Below are positions 1 to 8,311 of a stretch of 64,000 nucleotides of DNA, one piece after another. This DNA is from Gaiellasilicea sp963707575 (GTDB lineage Bacteria > Actinomycetota > Thermoleophilia > Gaiellales > Gaiellaceae), in NCBI GenBank assembly GCA_963707575.1, contig OY970171.1, forward strand, positions 2,728,001-2,792,000. The letters are read 5' to 3'. The notes under the pieces are model-generated. The model was not told the DNA's origin. It made no database searches and saw only the letters and a list, made by a program, of their open reading frames with translations. Positions within the stretch are counted from its first letter, which is position 1; each line of letters opens with the position of its first letter. Both the position numbers and the translations under genes were made by a program.

Positions 1-863
1 TGGAGCGGATCGCCGGCACGCCGAAGGAGATCGCGGCGAAGCTGCGGCACACGGTGCTCGAGCGGGTCGGCCTGCCGATCACCGTCGGCGTGGCGCGGAC
101 GAAGTTCCTCGCCAAGGTGGCGAGCGCGGTGGCCAAGCCGGACGGGCTGCTCGTCGTGCCGCCCGGGCAGGAGCTGGCCTTTCTCCACCCGCTCCCGGTC
201 GGGCGGCTGTGGGGCGTCGGCCCCGCGACCGCCAACAAGCTCAACACGCGTGGGATCACCACGGTCGGCCAGGTCGCCGGGCTGCCAGAGTCGGCGCTCG
301 TGTCCATGCTCGGCCGCGCCTCGGGGCGGCACCTGTACGCGCTGGCCCACAACCGCGACCCGAGGCCGGTCCGGGCGGGCCGACGGCGGGGCTCGATCGG
401 CTCGCAGCGTGCGCTCGGTCGCTCCCCGAGGTCGCTCGAGGCGGTCGACGCCGTCCTGCTCGGACTGGTCGACCGGGTCACGCGCCGGATGCGAGCGGCC
501 GGGCGGGTGGGGCGCACCGTCGTGCTCCGGCTGCGCTTCGGCGACTTCTCGCGCGCGACCCGCTCGCACACGCTCCCGTTCGCGACCGCGGAGACCCGGA
601 CGATCGTCGCCACCGCGCGGGGGCTGCTCGCTGCCGCCGTGCCCACGATCGAGCGTCGAGGCCTGACGCTCGTCGGCCTGGCAGTCGCCAATCTCGAGGA
701 CGATCGCGCAGTCCAACTCGCCCTGCCGTTCGACGGGCGCAGCGATGCCGAGCTGGACGCGGCACTCGACCAGGTGCGCGACCGCTTCGGGTCGAACGCC
801 GTCACGCGCGCCGTCCTGCTCGGGCGTAACCAGGGATTCACCATGCCGATGCTGCCCGATTGA
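1..863 (+). CDS. dinB: DNA polymerase IV (Y family), C-terminal part
   Basis: Translesion DNA polymerase, cut by the window start; reading frame opens at base 3 and no start is visible. What remains covers the end of the palm (GVARTKFLAKVASAVAKPDG), the helix-hairpin-helix thumb (WGVGPATANKL, then GITTVGQVAGLP) and the little-finger domain (RRGSIGSQRALGR through LRLRFGDFSR). The catalytic acidic residues near the N-terminus lie outside the window. The order and spacing of these blocks match DinB. Located upstream of a small membrane protein gene with a 28-bp gap. Confidence 0.93.
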   Translation, partial: ERIAGTPKEIAAKLRHTVLERVGLPITVGVARTKFLAKVASAVAKPDGLLVVPPGQELAFLHPLPVGRLWGVGPATANKLNTRGITTVGQVAGLPESALVSMLGRASGRHLYALAHNRDPRPVRAGRRRGSIGSQRALGRSPRSLEAVDAVLLGLVDRVTRRMRAAGRVGRTVVLRLRFGDFSRATRSHTLPFATAETRTIVATARGLLAAAVPTIERRGLTLVGLAVANLEDDRAVQLALPFDGRSDAELDAALDQVRDRFGSNAVTRAVLLGRNQGFTMPMLPD

Positions 864-891
864 AGCGCCGCGCACCGGGCAAGGTGGGTTC

Positions 892-1050
892 GTGGAGATC
901 GCAGCCTTCGTCCTCGCCAGCCTCGTGGCCCTCGTCAGCGTCGTCGGCGTGCTCTGGGTGCTCGTCTGGGCGGCGCGCAAGGACGGCGAGCACGATCGGG
1001 CCGTGCAGAAGCGGCTCGGCATCCGCCGACGCACGCGGATCGGACGCTGA
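892..1050 (+). CDS. Small single-pass membrane protein (52 aa)
   Basis: Unrecognised small protein. A GTG start is chosen because it follows an AAGGTGG Shine-Dalgarno-like stretch at 883-889 and puts a hydrophobic helix (IAAFVLASLVALVSVVGVLW) right at the N-terminus, followed by a basic, charged cytoplasmic tail (RRRTRIGR). It sits between dinB and a GH13 gene that starts 2 bp after its stop, so the two are probably cotranscribed. No function can be assigned. Confidence 0.6.
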   Translation: MEIAAFVLASLVALVSVVGVLWVLVWAARKDGEHDRAVQKRLGIRRRTRIGR

Positions 1051-1052
1051 CC

Positions 1053-2705
1053 GTGCTCCTCCCAGACCTGTGGTACCGGAACGCCGTCGTCTACAGCCTG
1101 GATCTGGAGACGTTCCAGGACAGCGACGGCGATGGCTGCGGCGACTTCGAGGGGCTGAGCCGGAGGCTGGACTACCTCGAGAGCCTGGGCGTGAACACGG
1201 TCTGGCTGGGCCCGTTCCAGCCCACTCCCAACCGGGACAACGGGTACGACATCGCCGACTACTACGGCGTCGATCCGCGCCACGGCACGCTGGGAGACTT
1301 CGTCGAGTTCCTCCACGAGGCGAAGAGCCGGGGCATCCGCGTGGTCATGGATCTCGTCGTCAACCACACGTCCGACCGCCACCCGTGGTTCCGTGACGCC
1401 CGCCGGTCGACGTCCGCTCCGTATCACGACTGGTACGTCTGGTCGAAGAAGCGTCCGCCGAACTGGAAGTCGGGGATGGTCTTCCCGGGCGTCCAGGAGC
1501 GGACGTGGACGCGCGCGCCGGAGGTGCGGAAGTACTACTTCCACCGCTTCTACGACTTCCAGCCGGATCTGAACATGGAGAACCCCGAGGTGCGGGAGGA
1601 GGTCCGGCGGATCATGGGCTTCTGGCTCGCGCTCGGCGTCGCCGGCTTCCGGCTCGACGCCGTCCCGTTCATCCTCGAGAAGCCGTCGGCGGACGGGGGC
1701 GCGCAGCCACTGCGCTTCGAGTACCTCGAGGAGATGCGGCGCTTCATCCAGTGGCGGGTCGGCGACGCGGTGCTGCTGGGCGAGGCGAACGTGCTTCCCG
1801 AGGAGGCGCGCCGGTACTTCAGCGAGCGCGGCGGGCTGCACATGATGTTCAACTTCTGGGTCAACCAGCACGCCTTCTACGCGCTCGCCTCGGGAGACGC
1901 GAAGCCGCTCACGCAGGCCCTGCGCGCCACCCGAACGCTGCCGCCGACCGCGCAGTGGGCGCAGTTCCTGCGCAACCACGACGAGCTCGACCTGGGCCGG
2001 CTGACGGAGGAGCAGCGGCAGGCGGTCTTCGAGCGCTTCGGCCCCGATCCACGCATGCAGCTGTACGACCGGGGGATCCGCCGCCGGCTGGCGCCCATGC
2101 TCGGCGACCGCCGGCGGCTCGAGCTCGCCTACAGCCTCATGTTCTCGCTGCCGGGGACGCCGGTCGTCTACTACGGCGAGGAAATCGGGATGGGGGACAA
2201 CCTGGCGCTCGCCGAGCGCGGGGCCGTGCGCACGCCGATGCAGTGGTCGGCGGAGCGGAACGCCGGGTTCACCGCCGGCGAGAAGCCCGTCACGCCGCTC
2301 GTCTCCGGCGGGCCGTACGGCTTCGAGACGGTGAACGTCGACAGCCAGCAGCGCGACCCCGACTCGCTCCTGCGCTGGATGACCCGGATGATCCGGCTCC
2401 GCACCCAGTGCCCGGAGATCGGCTGGGGCGAGTGCAAGCCCGTCGCGACCCGCTCGCCACACGTGCTCGCGCTGCTCTATCGCTGGCGCGGGTCGGCCGT
2501 TCTCTGCGTCCACAACTTCGACGAGCACCCGCGCGAGGTGACGCTGCGCCTCGACGGCGAGGGCGCCGACCGGCTCGTCGACCTGATCGGAGACGAGCGC
2601 TCCGAGAGCCGTGACGGGACGCACCGGCTCTCGCTCGACGCGCTCGGCTACCGCTGGTTCGCGCTGGGACGTGGCGATGCCGCGCCCCGCAGGCGTACCG
2701 GTTAG
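1053..2705 (+). CDS. GH13 alpha-glucosidase / trehalose-synthase-like enzyme
   Basis: Glycoside hydrolase family 13 (beta/alpha)8 barrel acting on alpha-glucosides, 550 aa from a GTG start. The four family regions are visible: DLVVNHTSD; GFRLDAVPF with the nucleophile Asp202; GEANV with the acid/base Glu244; and LRNHDE with Asp310. The N-terminus (LWYRNAVVYSLDLETFQDSDGDG) and the VYYGEEIGMGD block are those of maltose alpha-D-glucosyltransferase/trehalose synthase and oligo-1,6-glucosidase relatives. A C-terminal beta domain is present, but there is no fused maltokinase. Starts 2 bp after the small membrane gene. Exact substrate (maltose-to-trehalose isomerisation versus hydrolysis) cannot be settled from sequence alone. 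Confidence 0.85.
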   Translation: MLLPDLWYRNAVVYSLDLETFQDSDGDGCGDFEGLSRRLDYLESLGVNTVWLGPFQPTPNRDNGYDIADYYGVDPRHGTLGDFVEFLHEAKSRGIRVVMDLVVNHTSDRHPWFRDARRSTSAPYHDWYVWSKKRPPNWKSGMVFPGVQERTWTRAPEVRKYYFHRFYDFQPDLNMENPEVREEVRRIMGFWLALGVAGFRLDAVPFILEKPSADGGAQPLRFEYLEEMRRFIQWRVGDAVLLGEANVLPEEARRYFSERGGLHMMFNFWVNQHAFYALASGDAKPLTQALRATRTLPPTAQWAQFLRNHDELDLGRLTEEQRQAVFERFGPDPRMQLYDRGIRRRLAPMLGDRRRLELAYSLMFSLPGTPVVYYGEEIGMGDNLALAERGAVRTPMQWSAERNAGFTAGEKPVTPLVSGGPYGFETVNVDSQQRDPDSLLRWMTRMIRLRTQCPEIGWGECKPVATRSPHVLALLYRWRGSAVLCVHNFDEHPREVTLRLDGEGADRLVDLIGDERSESRDGTHRLSLDALGYRWFALGRGDAAPRRRTG

Positions 2706-2708
2706 GGT
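2703..2708 (+). promoter_or_regulatory. -10 hexamer TAGGGT for 2715 gene
   Basis: TAGGGT, then 6 nt, then the GTG start at 2715; a leaderless arrangement. The first three bases are the TAG stop codon of the upstream GH13 gene. No convincing -35 was seen. Confidence 0.5.
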
Positions 2709-2714
2709 CGCCGG

Positions 2715-3182
2715 GTGAGCTTCTACGACTGGATGCTCGCCCTGCACCTGCTGGCGGCGTTCTCGCTCGCGGCGGCGCTCGTGCTCTACAGCGTGCTCGT
2801 GGTCGCGGGCCGGCGGATGGACTCGCTGGACCAGACCCGGCTGCTCTTCCGGATCGCACCGGTCGGCGGGCCGTTGATCGGCGCGGGCATGGTGCTCGTG
2901 CTCGTGCTCGGAATCGTGCTCGCGATCGATTCGGACGACTTCCAGGTCTGGGACGTCTGGGTGATCGCCGCGATCGTGCTCTGGGCCATCCTCGGCGAGG
3001 TCGGACGGCGCAGCGGCGAGTACTACACCGAGACGCAGAGGCTCGCCCAGAGCGGCGGCGCCGGCGTCGAGGGCGAGGTGCTCGCGCGGCTCCGCGCACC
3101 CACCGGCGCGCGCCTGCACTACGCCACAGTGGGGGTCTTCTTGCTCCTGCTCCTCGACATGATCTTCAAGCCGTGGGCGTGA
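2715..3182 (+). CDS. Integral membrane protein, DUF2269-like
   Basis: 155-aa protein with four predicted membrane helices (around residues 7-30, 45-70, 82-96 and 138-152). The first helix carries His11 in WMLALHLLAAF, and a small loop separates helices 2 and 3. The layout resembles small predicted membrane proteins of the DUF2269/CopD-like type that start with a LHLLAA or LHVLGA helix. GTG start fixed by the -10 hexamer 6 nt upstream and absence of other starts. The next gene overlaps by 4 bp and has the same architecture, so the pair may form a heterodimer. Function unknown. Confidence 0.75.
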   Translation: MSFYDWMLALHLLAAFSLAAALVLYSVLVVAGRRMDSLDQTRLLFRIAPVGGPLIGAGMVLVLVLGIVLAIDSDDFQVWDVWVIAAIVLWAILGEVGRRSGEYYTETQRLAQSGGAGVEGEVLARLRAPTGARLHYATVGVFLLLLLDMIFKPWA

Positions 3183-3640
3183 CCATGCTCGCCGCGATCC
3201 GGCCCGACGACATCAACGTCGCCCTGCTCGTGCACGTGCTCGGTGCGATGGTCCTCGTCGGCGCCCTGGTGACGGCCGCCGCTGCGGGAATCATCGGCTG
3301 GCGCGACGAGACGGCGGCGCTGCGCAGGCTCTCCTACAAGACGCTGCTCTTCGTGGCGCTTCCGGCCTTCATCGTGATGCGGATCGGCGCGGAGTGGGTC
3401 TACAGCAAAGAACAGCTCGACGAGCTGCCGGAGGACCCGGGCTGGATCGGGATCGGCTTCATCACGTCCGACCTCGGCGGGCTCCTCCTTCTCTTGGCCC
3501 TTGTCCTGGGCGGGATCGGCTTGCGGCGCAGCCGCTCGGCGAGCGGGGGCGGGCTGCTCAAGGCCAGCACCGTGATCGCAACGCTGCTCGTCGCGCTCTA
3601 CGTCGTCGCGGTCTGGGCGATGGGCGCGAAACCGAGCTGA
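3179..3640 (+). CDS. Integral membrane protein, partner of the 2715 gene
   Basis: 153-aa membrane protein with four predicted helices, beginning LLVHVLGAMVLVGALV, which parallels the LALHLLAA start of its neighbour. The start is placed at the GTG at 3179 because it overlaps the upstream TGA as GTGA, the usual translational coupling here; GTG 3173 and ATG 3185 are alternatives. Conserved-looking features are the charged loop WRDETAALRRL and a WVYSKEQLDELPEDPGW insertion after helix 2. Probably cotranscribed and functionally paired with the 2715 product; role unknown. Confidence 0.75.
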   Translation: MTMLAAIRPDDINVALLVHVLGAMVLVGALVTAAAAGIIGWRDETAALRRLSYKTLLFVALPAFIVMRIGAEWVYSKEQLDELPEDPGWIGIGFITSDLGGLLLLLALVLGGIGLRRSRSASGGGLLKASTVIATLLVALYVVAVWAMGAKPS

Positions 3641-3641
3641 C

Positions 3642-4355
3642 TCAGGGCTGCGAGCGCTCGGCGAGCATGTCCTGCATCCGCCCGATCTCGATCTGCTGAT
3701 CCGACACGACGTGCCGTGCGAATGCATCCGCGCTCGACTCGAGCCCCCCGCCGGCTGCGTAGAGCTGCTCGACCATCGTCAGAGCGCCCTGGTGGTGGCG
3801 GATCATGAACGCGAGGAACAGCCGGTCGAACTCCACGCCGCTCGCCGCCTCGAGTTGCTGGAGCTCCGGCTCGCTGAGCATCCCCGGCATCACCACCTGT
3901 CCGCCCCCGTGTGCGTGCCCGTGGAGGCGGTGGAGCTCAGGCGCCGATTCGCCCCGCTCCTTCAGCCAGTCGCTCATCTGTGCGATCTCGCCCTCCTGCG
4001 AGACGTCGATGCGCTTCGCGAGCAGCTCCACCTTCGGGCTCGCGCTGCGCTCGGGCACGAGCGCCGTCATGCGGAGGGCCTGGGCGTGGTGGTGGATCAT
4101 GCCTTGCATGAAGGCGACGTCCACATCGCCGTGCTCGGTGCCCTCGAGCGCCGCCAGCTCCTCGATCGAAAGCGTGCGCGACGGCTCGCCCGGGGCGCCG
4201 GGCTGCACGATGTTCGGGGCCGTCTCGCCTGTGCGCTGTCCTTCTTCAGCGTCCGACGAGCCCGTGCTGCAGCCGGCGAGGAGGACCGCGACGCCGAGCG
4301 CAGCCGCCGTGTAACGTGTGTTGCTTGCCTGCTGCACGGAGGTATAGGGTCGCAT
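3642..4355 (-). CDS. DUF305 lipoprotein
   Basis: 237-aa exported protein with a lipoprotein signal (hydrophobic core, lipobox LLAGC, Cys29) and a DUF305 ferritin-like helical domain. Both family half-sites are present: FMQGMIHHHAQA near the middle and FMIRHHQGAL near the end. The His/Met-rich segment HRLHGHAHGGGQVVMPGM lies between them. DUF305 proteins are often linked with copper or other metal handling; here that is an inference, helped by the His/Met richness. It is divergently arranged with the LVIVD-repeat gene, with only 32 bp between starts, so the two probably share control. The ATG at 4355 lies in a crowded promoter region; a GTG six codons in is possible. Confidence 0.88.
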   Translation of the reverse strand: MRPYTSVQQASNTRYTAAALGVAVLLAGCSTGSSDAEEGQRTGETAPNIVQPGAPGEPSRTLSIEELAALEGTEHGDVDVAFMQGMIHHHAQALRMTALVPERSASPKVELLAKRIDVSQEGEIAQMSDWLKERGESAPELHRLHGHAHGGGQVVMPGMLSEPELQQLEAASGVEFDRLFLAFMIRHHQGALTMVEQLYAAGGGLESSADAFARHVVSDQQIEIGRMQDMLAERSQP

Positions 4356-4387
4356 AACTAGCCTGCAGTGTCATCTCTCCTGGGGGT

Positions 4388-6205
4388 GTGACGATGGGGA
4401 AGCATTCGCCTCGAACCGCGCGACGGAGACCGCGCGGACGGCTACTCGTAGTACTCGGCACGTTACTGCTCGCCGCGGCGGCGACTTCGGCCGCACTGGC
4501 CGATCTGCCGTCCACGACCGACCCACGGGCGACGCTCAGCCCAGGTCTGTCCAACGCCGGCGTCGCCGCCAACGGAGTGGAGCTGCTCGCTCATCGGGAC
4601 AAGCCCGCCGGCTTCTTCAACCCGGCTAACCCCGGCGACTTCGGCTTCGTCAACTCCGACCTCGCGTTCGAGGGCGACCACGCCTTCGTCGGGAACTTCA
4701 ACGGCTTTCAGATCTACGACATCTCCGACCCGGCGAACCCGACGCTCCGTACCGCGGTCGTCTGCCCGGGCGGCCAGGGCGAGGTCTCGGTCTACGGGAA
4801 CCTGCTGTTCATGTCGGCCGAGGAAACGCGAGCCCGCACGGATTGCGGCTCTCCCGGTGTTCCCACCGGTGATCCACTCCGATTCCGGGGCGTCAGGATC
4901 TTCGACATCTCGAACCTCAACGCGCCGGTGCAGGTCGCCACGGTGCAGACGTGCCGTGGCTCGCATACGCACACACTGCTGAAGAGCCCGCACGACGACG
5001 CGAACCTCTACGTCTACGTGAACGGCACAGGCGGCGTCCGCTCGGCGACGGAGATGGCGAGCTGCAAGGCGCTGCCGGCGGGGACGAATGTGACCACGCC
5101 GCACTTCGACGAGGGCCTCTCGCAGTTCCGGATCGAGGTGATCAGGGTGCCGCTCGCCGCACCGCAGACCGCGGCGGTCGTGAACGGGCCGCGGCTGTTC
5201 AAGAACGACGCGACCGGCCAGCTCAACAGCCTCCAGAATGGGCCGCCGATGCCGCTGCATCCGTCGGGGACGGCGTACTCGCCGTCGCCGAGCACGGACT
5301 CCTGCCACGACATCACGACCTATCCCGAGATCGACCTTGCAGCAGGCGCGTGCGAGGGCAACGGGCTGTTGCTCGACATCAGCGACCCTGCGAATCCGGT
5401 GCGGATCGACGAGGTGTCCGACCCGAACTTCTCCTACTGGCACGGGGCGACATTCTCGAACGACGGCACGAAGGTGGTCTTCACGGATGAGTGGGGCGGG
5501 GGCACGGCGGCTCGTTGCCGCGCCACCGACCAGCTCAACTGGGGCTCCAACGCGATCTACGACATCGTGGGCGGCCAGCTCGTGTTCCGGAGCTACTACA
5601 AGCTGCCCGTCGCGCAGGTGAACCAGGAGAACTGCGTCTCCCACCTGCCGTCCCTGATCCCGGTCCCCGGGCGCGACATCATGACCCAGGCCTGGTACCA
5701 GGGCGGCGTGTCGGTGATCGACTTCACCGACTCCGCCAATCCGAAGGAGATCGCGTACTACGACCGCGGGCCGATCAGCGCCACCGCGCTCGTGCTCGGC
5801 GGGCTCTGGTCGACCTACTACTACAACGGCGCCATCTACGGCTCGGAGATCGCTCGCGGCTTCGACGCGTGGGGCCTGACGCCGAACACGCAGCTGTCGG
5901 AGAACGAGATCAAGGCGGCGGGCGAGGTGCAGCTCGAGCGGCTGACCCCGCAGCACCAGCCGCGGCTCGTCAACGAGCCGAGCTTCGCCGTCGTCCGCTC
6001 CTACCGCGATCAGCTCGTCCGGGCGGAGGAGATCGACGCCAAGACCCTCGACCAGGTCGACAAGTTCGTCGACCGGGCGGAGCGATTCCTCGCCAACGGC
6101 CAGGAAGCCGCGGCCAAGGCACAGCTGAACGCCCTGGCGAACCAGCTCAAGGGCGAGCAGTACGACGCGCTTCGAGCAGCTCTACGCGCGCTCGCGGACG
6201 CGTAA
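4388..6205 (+). CDS. Secreted LVIVD-repeat beta-propeller protein
   Basis: 605-aa exported protein. The N-terminus has an Arg-rich n-region (RTARRRPRGR), a hydrophobic helix and an Ala-X-Ala cleavage region near residue 38. Repeats of the LVIVD type follow (FQIYDISDPANPTL, VRIFDISNLNAPVQV, LLLDISDPANPVRI, VSVIDFTDSANPKEI), which form blades of a predicted propeller. The C-terminal about 90 residues are a helical tail (AKTLDQVDKFVDRAERFLANG) without repeats. GTG 4388 or ATG 4394 could start it; ATG has the better spacing from CTGGGGGTG. Ends just before a strong hairpin terminator. Substrate or partner unknown. Confidence 0.85.
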   Translation: MTMGKHSPRTARRRPRGRLLVVLGTLLLAAAATSAALADLPSTTDPRATLSPGLSNAGVAANGVELLAHRDKPAGFFNPANPGDFGFVNSDLAFEGDHAFVGNFNGFQIYDISDPANPTLRTAVVCPGGQGEVSVYGNLLFMSAEETRARTDCGSPGVPTGDPLRFRGVRIFDISNLNAPVQVATVQTCRGSHTHTLLKSPHDDANLYVYVNGTGGVRSATEMASCKALPAGTNVTTPHFDEGLSQFRIEVIRVPLAAPQTAAVVNGPRLFKNDATGQLNSLQNGPPMPLHPSGTAYSPSPSTDSCHDITTYPEIDLAAGACEGNGLLLDISDPANPVRIDEVSDPNFSYWHGATFSNDGTKVVFTDEWGGGTAARCRATDQLNWGSNAIYDIVGGQLVFRSYYKLPVAQVNQENCVSHLPSLIPVPGRDIMTQAWYQGGVSVIDFTDSANPKEIAYYDRGPISATALVLGGLWSTYYYNGAIYGSEIARGFDAWGLTPNTQLSENEIKAAGEVQLERLTPQHQPRLVNEPSFAVVRSYRDQLVRAEEIDAKTLDQVDKFVDRAERFLANGQEAAAKAQLNALANQLKGEQYDALRAALRALADA

Positions 6206-6217
6206 GCGTGTAGCACC

Positions 6218-6249
6218 GGGAAGGGGCGCCCACGCGGGCGCCCCTTCCC
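6218..6249 (+). terminator. Hairpin terminator after LVIVD gene
   Basis: Perfect 14-bp stem (6218-6231 with 6236-6249) around a 4-nt loop, starting 12 bp after the stop codon. No U-tract follows. Confidence 0.75.
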
Positions 6250-6278
6250 ACGCTTGTGCGCACGGATTACGCTCTCCC

Positions 6279-7775
6279 ATCGTCCGCGCGCGCCTCACCC
6301 GTCACCTCGTTTCTCCTGCCTTTCTGGCCGCGCTCGTGCTCGCGGCCGCCGGCTGCCACGAGGACGACGCGGCCGAGGTGGCCGTGGAGCCGCCTCCGCC
6401 GGCTCAGAGCTTCGCTTCGCGACCCGACCTGCGGCCGCCGCTGGTCGAGATCACCCAGCCCGCGCGCGACACCTCGCCCGGCTATGTCTTCCTCGCGCCG
6501 AAGCGCACCGTCGCGCAGGCCGGCCCGATGATCCTCGACGAGGACGGCGAGCTCGTCTGGTTCCGACCGCTCGACACCGAGGGCGTGACCGACTTCCGGG
6601 CCCAGCGCTACGACGGCCGGCCCGTGCTCACCTGGTGGCGTGGGCAGTCGGAGCAGGGAATCGGCGACGGGCACTTCGTGATCGTCGACGACGCCTATCG
6701 TGAGATCGCGACGGTGTCGGCCGGGAACGGGCTCGCCGGCGACATCCACGAGTTCCTGATCACCGAGCGCGACACGGCCCTCATCCTCGTCTACCACCGC
6801 ATTCCGCGCGACCTGAGCGCGGTCGGCGGCCCTGCCGACGGCGCGATCTGGGACGGCATCGTGCAGGAGCTCGAGATCCCGAGCGGGCGCGTCCTCTTCG
6901 AGTGGCACAGCGCCGAGCACGTCGAGCTAGAGGAGTCGTACGCCGAGGTGCCGCGGGCGGAGCGCGGGGCGGAGGCAGACGCGTACGACTACTTCCACCC
7001 CAATTCGGTCGAGCTCGACGACGACGGCAACTTCATCGTCTCCGCACGCAACACGCATGCGGTCTACAAGCTCGCACGCTCCGACGGGGAGGTGCTGTGG
7101 CGTCTCGGCGGCAAGCGGAGCGACTATGCGCTCGGGTCGGGCGCCCGCTTCGCCTGGCAGCACGACGCCCGTCGCCAGCCGGACGGCACGCTCACGCTCT
7201 ACGACAACGTCGCCGACGAGGAGGATGCCGGCGGGGCTTCGCGGGTGCTCGTACTCGACCTCGACGACGAGCGGATGCGAGCGACGGTCGTCCGCAGCCA
7301 CGAGCACCCGACCGGCCTCTTGGCGACGACGCAGGGGAATGCGCAGTTCCTCCCCGACGGCCATGTCTTCGTGGGCTGGGGCGCGCAGCCGTACTTCACC
7401 GAGTTCGACCGGGACGGGCGCGTCCTGCTCGACGGACGCTTCGGCGTCGACGGCACGGACTCGTACCGCGCCTACCGCTTCGCCTGGACGGGACGTCCGG
7501 TCGAGCGACCCGCGATCGCCGTCGAGGCCGGAGGTGACGGACGCGGGATCGCGCGTGCGAGCTGGAACGGGGCGACCGAGGTTGCGCGCTGGCAGGTGCT
7601 GAGCGGGAGGAACGCGCAGAGCCTCCAGCCCATCGCGGAGGGGGCCAGGCAGGGCTTCGAGACCGCAGTGCCGTTCGAGTCCGACGACGCTGTCGTCGCC
7701 GTGCGGGCGCTGAACGACCGCGGCGCCGTGCTCGGAACGTCGAAGGCCGTCGGCCTGGCGCAGCCCGACGACTAA
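6279..7775 (+). CDS. Arylsulfotransferase (ASST)-like lipoprotein
   Basis: About 498-aa predicted lipoprotein with an ASST-type beta-propeller: GPMILDEDGELVWFRPL, then DIHEFLITERDTALILVY, DYFHPNSVELDDDGNFIVS, WRLGGKRSDY, FAWQHDARR and GNAQFLPDGHVFVGWG. These are the blade and His-containing motifs of the arylsulfotransferase family, although the sulfotransferase activity itself is not proven. The C-terminal about 100 residues form a separate beta domain. The only canonical in-frame start (GTG 6336) falls six codons before the lipobox Cys and would destroy the signal peptide. A full signal (RARLTRHLVSPAFLAALVLAAAGC region) begins at an ATC at 6279, so the start is non-canonical or the base call is wrong. 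Confidence 0.75.
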   Translation: MVRARLTRHLVSPAFLAALVLAAAGCHEDDAAEVAVEPPPPAQSFASRPDLRPPLVEITQPARDTSPGYVFLAPKRTVAQAGPMILDEDGELVWFRPLDTEGVTDFRAQRYDGRPVLTWWRGQSEQGIGDGHFVIVDDAYREIATVSAGNGLAGDIHEFLITERDTALILVYHRIPRDLSAVGGPADGAIWDGIVQELEIPSGRVLFEWHSAEHVELEESYAEVPRAERGAEADAYDYFHPNSVELDDDGNFIVSARNTHAVYKLARSDGEVLWRLGGKRSDYALGSGARFAWQHDARRQPDGTLTLYDNVADEEDAGGASRVLVLDLDDERMRATVVRSHEHPTGLLATTQGNAQFLPDGHVFVGWGAQPYFTEFDRDGRVLLDGRFGVDGTDSYRAYRFAWTGRPVERPAIAVEAGGDGRGIARASWNGATEVARWQVLSGRNAQSLQPIAEGARQGFETAVPFESDDAVVAVRALNDRGAVLGTSKAVGLAQPDD

Positions 7776-7803
7776 CCCCTCGGATCGTTCGGCGCCGGAA
7801 CGA

Positions 7804-7827
7804 CGAAGGCGCCCTCGGGCGCCTTCG
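7804..7827. terminator. Bidirectional hairpin between convergent genes
   Basis: Ten-bp perfect stem (7804-7813 with 7818-7827), CTCG loop, followed by CAAAA on the plus strand. It lies between the convergent ASST-like and cupredoxin genes and can serve both. Confidence 0.7.
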
Positions 7828-7853
7828 CAAAACCAGACCGTGCGGCGGGCGCG

Positions 7854-8228
7854 CTACTTGACGACGAGCGTGCCTTTCATGCCGGCAGCCGCATGGCTCG
7901 GCAGCGTGCACAGATAGGCGAACTTGCCGGCCTTCTTGAAGGTGATCTTCAGCGTCGTGGTCTTCCCCTTCGCGATCTGCTTCGTCTTCTTGCCGGCGAT
8001 CTTGAAGTCGTGTGCAAGCGCACCCTTGTTGGCGACCTTGAAGGTGACGACGCCCTTCTTCACGGTCTTCGGGACCAAGGTGAACTTGAACTCGGACGGC
8101 TTGCCCGCCGTCACGGCGACGGTGGCTGCGGACTGCGTCGCCTGCCCACCGAACGCTCCGGTGGCGGCAACGCTGAGCGCCGCGAGCGCGCCGGCGGCGA
8201 CCACGGACCCCTTGCGAAGCTTGCTCAA
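7854..8228 (-). CDS. Secreted cupredoxin (plastocyanin/azurin-like)
   Basis: 124-aa exported blue-copper-type protein. A signal peptide covers about residues 1-28 (KGSVVAAGALAALSVAATGAFG). The type-1 copper ligands are complete: His73 in LAHDF, and Cys107, His112 and Met117 in the YLCTLPSHAAAGM block. Likely an extracytoplasmic electron carrier or copper binder. The start is a TTG, chosen because a perfect AGGAGG lies 6 nt upstream on the minus strand. It stands alone and faces the ASST-like gene across a terminator; the DUF305 gene nearby adds to a possible metal theme. Confidence 0.9.
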   Translation of the reverse strand: MSKLRKGSVVAAGALAALSVAATGAFGGQATQSAATVAVTAGKPSEFKFTLVPKTVKKGVVTFKVANKGALAHDFKIAGKKTKQIAKGKTTTLKITFKKAGKFAYLCTLPSHAAAGMKGTLVVK

Positions 8229-8311
8229 CGAAATCCTCCTGTGATTGATCCTGATCGTGCCGCGGCGACTTTATCAGCTTCAAGTCGGCAACCTGCGAGG
8301 CTGTCGTGGAG

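Noticed and set aside
4463..5956. 497-codon minus-strand frame opposite the LVIVD gene
   Set aside because: Antisense shadow; the plus strand has signal peptide and clear LVIVD repeats.
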